A stretch of 64,000 nt of DNA, taken from the NCBI RefSeq assembly GCF_900324465.2, contig NC_046625.1, positions 13,122,019 to 13,186,018 on the forward strand, given 5' to 3'. The translations under genes and the position numbers were made by a program. Each line of letters opens with the position of its first letter. Position 1 is the first letter of the stretch. This stretch comes from Anabas testudineus (taxonomy: Eukaryota > Chordata > Actinopteri > Anabantiformes > Anabantidae). The notes below the pieces were generated by a model, which saw only the letters and a program-made list of their open reading frames with translations, was not told the DNA's origin and searched no databases. Below, piece after piece: positions 57,437 to 64,000 of the stretch.

Positions 57437-58959
57437 TACAACAAACAGAGCAAACAACATGTAAAATTGGGATTATTTCAAATTAAAGTTGCATAAACTG
57501 ACAATAATGACAAATATATAATGAAAGTTACAATAGAATATAATAGCGAAACAGGATATATAGTCATTTACCACATTTGCATTTCTTAAGTAAAAAGAGG
57601 GTTGGGGATGATATGTGTTAACTAATTATAAATACTAAGAAATACATTTATTTTATTTAGATATAAATAAAATAGAATTGAACTGAAATGAATATAAGGC
57701 AATATAATACCTGGGAGTTTCCCTCCAGGATGATGGTGATGATGAATTAGAACAGGAGCACTTGAGATGCCTTTATGGTAAGAAAGCTACATAGACGTAC
57801 CAACAATAAAAAGAAGAGGTTACTACAGGATGCTCACTGCAAATGTATAACAACATATGTAAAACTGAGGAAGCTGAAGGAAAAGATAAAGACACATTTT
57901 CCACTTTTTCATAAGGTTTAACTAGATTTGAATATTAAGAGTTTTAAAAGTAAATGTATAGTTTCTCACATGCAACAGGAAGGTGGTGGTAGTAATTTAC
58001 ACGGTGACACAGAAGCATATGTTAACACATAACTATGCTTAACAAAAAAAAAAAAACAATAATAATTCAAGTCCAACTAAAATCCTGCTGCCTAAATATG
58101 GTGGCGTGTGAAATGGAGAAACCTGAATGTTAAATGGGGGCATCCAACCAGTCTAATCAGGAGGTACAGAGTTCAATACAGTCATCACTGGGGGCTACAA
58201 CAAGGCAATTTATCCTGTCGAAAGAAGACAGAAAGTAGGTTGATTAAAATCAATGTTGTCAATTAAGCAAGCATTAGCAGACTGTACGATCCAATGCACG
58301 ACAGCTAACACAGCTAGTAAGCTAAACAGCAGCTACATATCAATGTGTTGAGGAGGAGAAGCCAAATGGTCAAATGTCCCTTAAATCCAAGTCGCGTAGA
58401 GTTTTAGCCGGTTTGCCCGCTTAATACTTAATAAGGAAAGGTGAGTGTACGCACATCTGTGGTCCAAGGCCTACACAAGTGCACTGGAGCTAACAGCTAA
58501 CGCTAGCTACCAGGCAAACCGGGAAGCTGATTGTGCTGCTAGCCAGTTAGCGTTAGCCCGTCAACAGCGGAGGGAAAAGCCGGCTAGAAAGTCACAACTA
58601 ACGCCAGCTCTCGGCCTCATTGTGCGAGTGTGACGGAAAGAAATAGACGGGAAAACGCTAAAATAGCCACCTCGCCATTCTGGTGATCGCTATTTATGTG
58701 AAGCCAAGCCACACGCTTCGAAAAATATATTTCCTAAAGCTAAAAAAGTGCTAAGCTAACAGGCTAGGGGAGTGAATAGCCCGCTGGCTGGCGAGGCAAC
58801 TGGCTGACAACGCCTTGAAAAAACATGTTACAAACACTGGGATCGAGCAGCACAATGGCACCGCGGTTGTTTTACTTCTTCCCAGCTTTTCCTGACATAG
58901 AAAAACACTCAACGGTGGCTCCGAACCTACGAGGATTCGTGGTCAAATAACACGGTTAC
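57437..58959. other. csnk2a1 5' intron
   Basis: The acceptor before the first coding exon is at about 57436 (TTTGTTGTAG|GAAAG). Upstream to the first-exon donor at 58959 I see no coding exon. The right third (58.3-58.9 kb) is richer in GC and CpG and probably forms part of the promoter island. Confidence 0.5.
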
Positions 58960-59050
58960 CTCTCAGCGTTGTTGGGACGTCAATATGGCGATGCTTGGGA
59001 TCAAGAGCTTAGTGCGAACAGTCTCTCCCGTAGGGGGCGCTCTCCTTTTT
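58960..59050 (-). promoter_or_regulatory. Probable csnk2a1 non-coding first exon and promoter
   Basis: Donor AACGCTGAGAG|GTAACCGT at 58960 on the minus strand closes a CpG-containing segment. Just upstream lie TGACGTCC, a CRE-like word, and GCCATATTG, a YY1-like word. There is no TATA box. Confidence 0.55.
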
Positions 59051-59806
59051 CTGTTTCACGGGTGGGGGGGGAGATTGCAGCTCCCTCTGCCACCAACAGG
59101 TCTGACTGAAGCACAAAGTTTTTACCGCATATGTGCAGGCCTGTGCACGCTCTGATGTTTTATTATACCAAGGAATTCCCTTTATTTGGACTCCATCATA
59201 AGCCCTGCATGATATTGATGATGGCGGACATGATGTTAGGTCTAAACTCCAAAGGTTTAATGGTGTAAACACAAATCTGAAATAATAGACATCATTGTCA
59301 GCCTTCACACCTTCAGGGGGGACACATCAAAACAATTTATTTCATAACCCATTTAATTGTGATTGTGCAGCACGAAATACAAACTACACAGAAATAAAAT
59401 AATAGTAAATAAAAAAGGATGCTTCTGGAAAGTGGACAATGGTGAAATGCTGACGCAAAACAATACATTGTCTGTGCATCCTTTAAAAGGCCTTAGTGAG
59501 AGAAAAAGCCAGAGGCATTTTCCTGAAGTAACCAGCTACCTATAATCACAGCATAATAGACAGACAAATCCATTAGTGGGCTTCTGTTAAGAACATTGGT
59601 TTTCATTTTGAATTGATATAATGAATAGGGCTTTGTAAACTTCTCAGGACCTGCATCCTAATTGTTACTTCTCAACCTGCAAGTCGTGCACTGTTGAACA
59701 CAAATAAATCGTTTTTGACTCATTCTCAATCTGATACCTCTTAGAATCTATAATTAAGTGAGGCAAGACCTATTAAAGGTTAAAAAAAACCCTGACAAAG
59801 TGGCAG

Positions 59807-59813
59807 TATATAA
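59807..59813 (+). promoter_or_regulatory. TATA box of the secreted RGD-protein gene
   Basis: TATATAAAAA lies about 60 bases before the ATG at 59870 and would place the transcription start near 59838. A TATA box suggests tightly regulated expression, unlike the TATA-less CK2 genes. Confidence 0.65.
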
Positions 59814-59869
59814 AAACCTAACGGCAGTCTTGGTACCAAACGGTGGACACAGCTGCACAGAAGTCAACA

Positions 59870-61761
59870 ATGAAGCTGTAAGTTTTGATATTTGGATTTA
59901 CCTTAAGAATTATCTGTCATGAAATATATTTTATTTACTACTTATATGAAATATACAGCTGAAATTCCCATTAATACCTTGAATTACTTTTACTGCTAAT
60001 TAGTTTTTTGCTTTTTTCAGGTTCACGTGTTGTCTGCTAATTCTTCCATTTGCAGCTATGGTGGCAACAGCCCCAGTCAGAGGTAAACTATAATCAAATG
60101 TTTTGAGTTTTTACTACTTTTGTAAAGCATTTTTAATATCTATGACACAGGGACAGGGATAACATAGTGTATTTGTATGTTTCTTTCTTTCTCCCTTTTT
60201 CAAGCCCGAAGAGAAAATGTGCTAAGCTTCCTAACTGGTAAGATTTTTACTGTTTATTTTCTTTCTCTACATGCTGAATACTACACTAATAATCCAACTA
60301 CTGCTGTTTCAAATCAGATACATCACTATGTATATCACAACACGTTAAGCATTTTATTATATGATTTATCATTCCTGTTGTTATAGATGAACTTGAAAAG
60401 ACCAGAACTACTGAAAAGGTGATACCTGCAAGTACCACAGGTCTGTGCTGAGAAACAACTGCAATCAGGTGTTTTAAAACAGGAACGTCCATTTATATCC
60501 CACAGTGACAGCTCATCTCGGTAGATTCAGAGTACTTTTTGTTCCTCAAAATGTGAGATTCAAAAAGGACATCACAAAAGAGAACAGAAAGATGTGGATC
60601 TTCATTGTTAGTTTAATCGTCTGTAGCGTAACAAACACTTTTTACATTCTACAATCATTACTGTATATTCTGCCACCCCAGTGATTATCACCATACATTT
60701 TGTCATGTGTGCAGGATATAGAAACCCTCCAAGTAAACCGGTGACAGAAGAAGACTCAGATGGTACACTTTTCTGTGTCACTTTAATTTGTCATTAGATT
60801 TGATATTGCTAATGCCACACATCAAAATACAAAACAGTTGTAAATGTATGTGTTTGTTAGTATGATTCAAATTTAAATAGCAGCTAACTCATTCACAGAT
60901 ATGTCCGAAGCAAAGTCTGCAGAGAGTTTTGCCACCAATGGATTTAAAGGTATGTGGGTTTATTTCTGAGACAGATGAAGTAAAACGCATTTTATATAAA
61001 GAAAACAAAGTTTTGTTCATGTAAGTAAATAAGTCTCAGGTGGTGTTTTAGCAAAAGCCTCTATCCTTCCTAGGTGCAGTCAGAGACCCTGACAGCCATG
61101 AAATCATGATTCCTACCAATTTGGAGAAAGTCAAGGCACCATCAAGGAGGAACACAGGAGGAGAGAAAGAAAGCGTGGGACTGATGGCACCTCACAGGCA
61201 AGCCAGTGAAGAGTGGCCTGACTTTCACAGTGAGGAAGAAGTGATGGCAGATGCTCGTGGGTTTAAACGTTTTCCAGGAAAACAAGTTACCCATTCACGT
61301 GGAGACAAAGTGACGGGCAGTGCCAGTCGAGGTGCTAATCTCCAAACAAAGACAGGAAGAGTTGATGGTATGTTGGCCCAAGGTGAAAGCGGAGAACTGC
61401 TGGACCGGGATAGTTTGGAGGACACCAATGCCAAGCTTGTTCCACAGGGGAACAGAGACACAGACTATGATGGTAAGACTACATCCTACCTCACATAAAA
61501 CAAACCTTTCCAAGTATTACACTCTTAACAAGCTGAACTTAATCTTCCCACAGAAACCCGAGAATATAAAAGCTCTGAAACATATGTGCTAGGTAAGAAT
61601 AGTTTTTTTTTTCATCCAACTGTGCGTTTAGTAAATGCATTGTTTGGCTACAGTATACCGAAAGGTTACTGCTTTTTTTAAAACATATTGTATGTGCTTT
61701 AGCTCCTGCAGAACACAAGCCCAGTAGCTTGGCTGGTCCAGCCAAGAGTCAAACCTCCTGA
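59870..61761 (+). CDS. Unrecognised secreted protein with RGD motif, 250 residues
   Basis: Nine exons splice in frame: 59870-59877, 60021-60082, 60205-60237, 60387-60440, 60715-60762, 60899-60949, 61074-61472, 61554-61592, 61703-61761. The first intron is phase 2 and every later one is phase 1. A signal peptide (MKLFTCCLLILPFAAMVATA) is followed by PVRARREN, which looks like a propeptide-processing site. The rest is hydrophilic, rich in S, E, D, K and G, with almost no cysteine after the signal peptide, so probably disordered and extracellular. Notable words are TEEDSDDMSEAKSAES, a possible acidic phosphorylated patch, and FPGKQVTHSRGDKVTGSASR, holding an integrin-type RGD in exon 7. Such features recall bone-matrix phosphoproteins, but those genes have phase-0 introns, so I do not assign it to them. 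No family recognised. Confidence 0.75.
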
Positions 61762-62567
61762 GGGTCACACAAAGGTCTGTTACCTTGGCATAAGTGTCAG
61801 ACAGATATTTTTTACTCATGCAGCTATTCGCACACCGTAGGAAACTATGTTGTTAGGTGTTTCAATTAGTCATAATATGAAACTTTATTATTCGCATGCT
61901 ATAAATATAGTGTTTTATAACAATTGTTTTTCCTCTCTTTTTTCAGATCCTTTGTTTTTTTTTTTCCTTTGTAGTGAGTCAGGGTCTGTTGACTCATAGT
62001 AGGCACGGCAGCTTCCAAATTTGCTTTTGGGACTTTTTGACCCAAATTTAGATTTTTACATGTATTTTTTTGTTTTGTCGTCATGTGAACAAATACAGGA
62101 AAAAATCAGAGAAATATCAGATGGTTAAATCATGCAGAAATGAGCTGCAATGAACTACTTTTGATTAGTCTGAAATTGTTGTTGTTTGTTCTTTTGTTGC
62201 TGTTAAGTTGCATTTATCTCAATATCTGAATGTAAATGGGTGTATTTTAATGCAAATGAAAAGAAAATGAGAAGAATGCGCTTTTTTATTTCCTTAGTCT
62301 TAAAATTTAGTATAATTTATAATTAGATTAATACATTTTTATAGGAAGCCAAAGATTAAGACACACAAACAACAATGCAATGCAGCAAACGTATTCAGCA
62401 CAACGGAGTAAAATATAAATTACATTACAAATACACATCATTTAATACTGTGGTAGTATAGGAGGTAAAACAAGATATGCACAGGGAGGTATGTGTTACT
62501 ATTTGGATAAAGAATGTGAAACTAATTACAGACAAAACATTTGGGGGATTTTAAAGGCCCCATTGTT
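61762..62567. other. 3' regions of the RGD gene and tyrobp
   Basis: The two genes converge here. No coding exon is seen. TTTATT at 62285-62290 gives AATAAA on the minus strand, about 280 bases after the tyrobp stop, and is its likely poly(A) signal. Confidence 0.5.
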
Positions 62568-63316
62568 TCATTTCCTAAAGCGTCGAAGCTCACTGTACAC
62601 ATCTGATTGGACTCCATGTAACTCCTACAAAACAATAGAAGCAATTTGTCACGAAAGCTCGAATAACATATACCGGTAATTAAAACCTGAAACAATAACA
62701 TTTGCGCATGTAGTGTGTTTTTAAGTAATAACGTAATGCTACTCTACCTGGTAGGGAGATTCTGTGACCTCTGTTGCCATTTTCTTCGATACTGATGATG
62801 GCACGTTTCTTCTACCTGTTCAAAATACACAGATGCCCACCTGTCACAACATCACCCAACACAATCACCCGTATACGAGGAACAAAAGGGGCACACTCAC
62901 CATCATGAGAATCCCATTGCCTCCTTCTCTTGTGGTGGGTCACAAAGCAGAACACAGAAATAGTGATGAAGATGGTTAAGATAATATCAGAGGCAATAAT
63001 GGCCATTACAGACCCCATGTTTATGAGGTAACAGGAGTCACATTCTGTGGAAGAGTGGAGACATAGTGGGAGTGAGACACAAAATCAAAACACACGGTAC
63101 AATTTTAATAACAAGAGATGAAGAGATTAGGAAAACAAAATACCCTGCTGTCCTTCTGCAGACCCTGAAAGATAGTTAATAAAACCTCAGATTACAACAG
63201 TTGAGAGAAAGAGTGGTTGCGTTCATTTATAGTACCTTCAATCGCCTCTCGCCCCTAACACATATAGCACATCACTTACCAAACAATGAACCCACAATAC
63301 AAAGGGCGTCAGACAT
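62568..63316 (-). CDS. tyrobp: TYRO protein tyrosine kinase-binding protein (DAP12)
   Basis: Five exons (63280-63316, 63144-63164, 62901-63044, 62748-62815, 62568-62624) give 108 residues. DAP12 is a disulfide-linked dimer that pairs through a membrane Asp with a basic residue in activating receptors of NK and myeloid cells, and signals through an ITAM to SYK/ZAP70. Here the short ectodomain has ECDSC (dimer cysteines). The membrane span MAIIASDIILTIFITISVFC holds the key Asp. The tail has ESPYQELHGVQSDVYSELRR, a perfect ITAM very close to human SPYQELQGQRSDVYSDLN. The signal peptide (MSDALCIVGSLFG) is short and weakly hydrophobic. No in-frame ATG lies upstream in the same exon, but a further 5' exon cannot be excluded. 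Confidence 0.95.
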
Positions 63317-64000
63317 CTTCTTTATGTTGGTTTCTGGTCGAGGAGGAAATGAAGCCACCGGTCCTTCTAATCTCCTTCAAATGGCTGTGTTGTTGTGCTC
63401 GTAAACTAGATGTTCAAAGCCAGAGGAAGGAAGGCTCACAGACGAAGAACTGTCCACAGACAACACTGTCACTGGTGTTAGAGTTTGTCTGCGTGTGACT
63501 GTACGAAGAGGAGGAGGAGGAGGAGTGAGTCCACTAAGATGAGAGGAAGCTGCTGTTTCTGTTTCTTTTCCGCAAGGCCACATTTGTGTGCGGATTGCTG
63601 GGTACACATAAACAGAAGGTATTTTACTTTGTCACCTCTTATCACAGGAGTGAGTGCTGTTCGACCTTTTAACAGAATACACAGAGTTCAAATTAACTGG
63701 CTCAGGTGATGCCAAGTTGAGCCATTCAAGGTCCCTTTTTTTTTTTTCTTTACTTTTTTACATCTGCAGTTTCTGCTGAAAGAAGAGCAGAGATGTGGTA
63801 TCTCTGAATAGAGCGTTTCCTCATGACCTGTGGTTTAGTGCACACAGATGGCCACTGTCACTGCTACCTAGTGTCTGCATTGTTGAACCACAGGTCTCTA
63901 TCTCTGATCATGCTGTACTGTCAGCGAAACCCGGTGCCACAGATCATAAGTGTCGATAACAGAAGAAACACAGGCAAAGAAATGATTTTAAAAAGAAAAA
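63317..64000. other. tyrobp upstream region
   Basis: Holds the tyrobp 5'UTR and promoter. No TATA box, repeat family or further coding exon was recognised; a short GGA-rich stretch lies near 63510-63525 and a T run near 63738. Confidence 0.5.

Noticed and set aside
58445-58633. 62-residue plus-strand frame in the csnk2a1 upstream island
   Set aside because: GC-rich promoter-type sequence lacks stops by chance; no family resemblance.

Overview
The window is nuclear DNA of a bony (teleost-type) fish: split genes with short introns and GT-AG sites, poly(A) signals, GATA and GT microsatellites, Tc1 and LINE remnants, and proteins that align to vertebrate families from memory. All gene models were spliced by eye and checked by exon phase. 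None has transcript support.

Layout. (1) 1-5.9 kb: the 3' part of an Ig-type membrane receptor gene (+), a complete two-Ig receptor gene (-), then aif1 (+). (2) 6.2-8.6 kb: csnk2b (+), the beta subunit of protein kinase CK2. Ig receptor, AIF1 and CSNK2B occur in the same order in the mammalian MHC class III region (NCR3-AIF1...CSNK2B). (3) 10.9-30.3 kb, with first exons probably at 35-39 kb: a very large epb41 (protein 4.1) gene (-). It keeps the 4.1R headpiece, FERM, spectrin-actin-binding and C-terminal exons. It also has a Lys/Glu-rich N-terminal expansion and a run of twelve phase-1 exons, most ending in a [DN]W[FY] motif, inside the intron that follows the FERM-adjacent region. (4) 41.7-44.6 kb: kcnk5 (+), a TASK-2 type two-pore K+ channel. 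(5) 44.9-52.3 kb: two tandem paraoxonase genes (-). (6) 54.1-57.4 kb, first exon near 59 kb: csnk2a1 (-), the CK2 catalytic subunit. (7) 59.8-61.8 kb: an unrecognised secreted RGD protein (+). (8) 62.6-63.3 kb: tyrobp (DAP12), the ITAM adaptor (-).

Functional links. csnk2a1 and csnk2b encode the two halves of the same holoenzyme and lie about 46 kb apart. The Ig receptors, aif1 and tyrobp are myeloid/NK-type genes. The most unusual item is the epb41 exon array, which alone would add about 1,066 residues to a protein that is about 860 residues in human.
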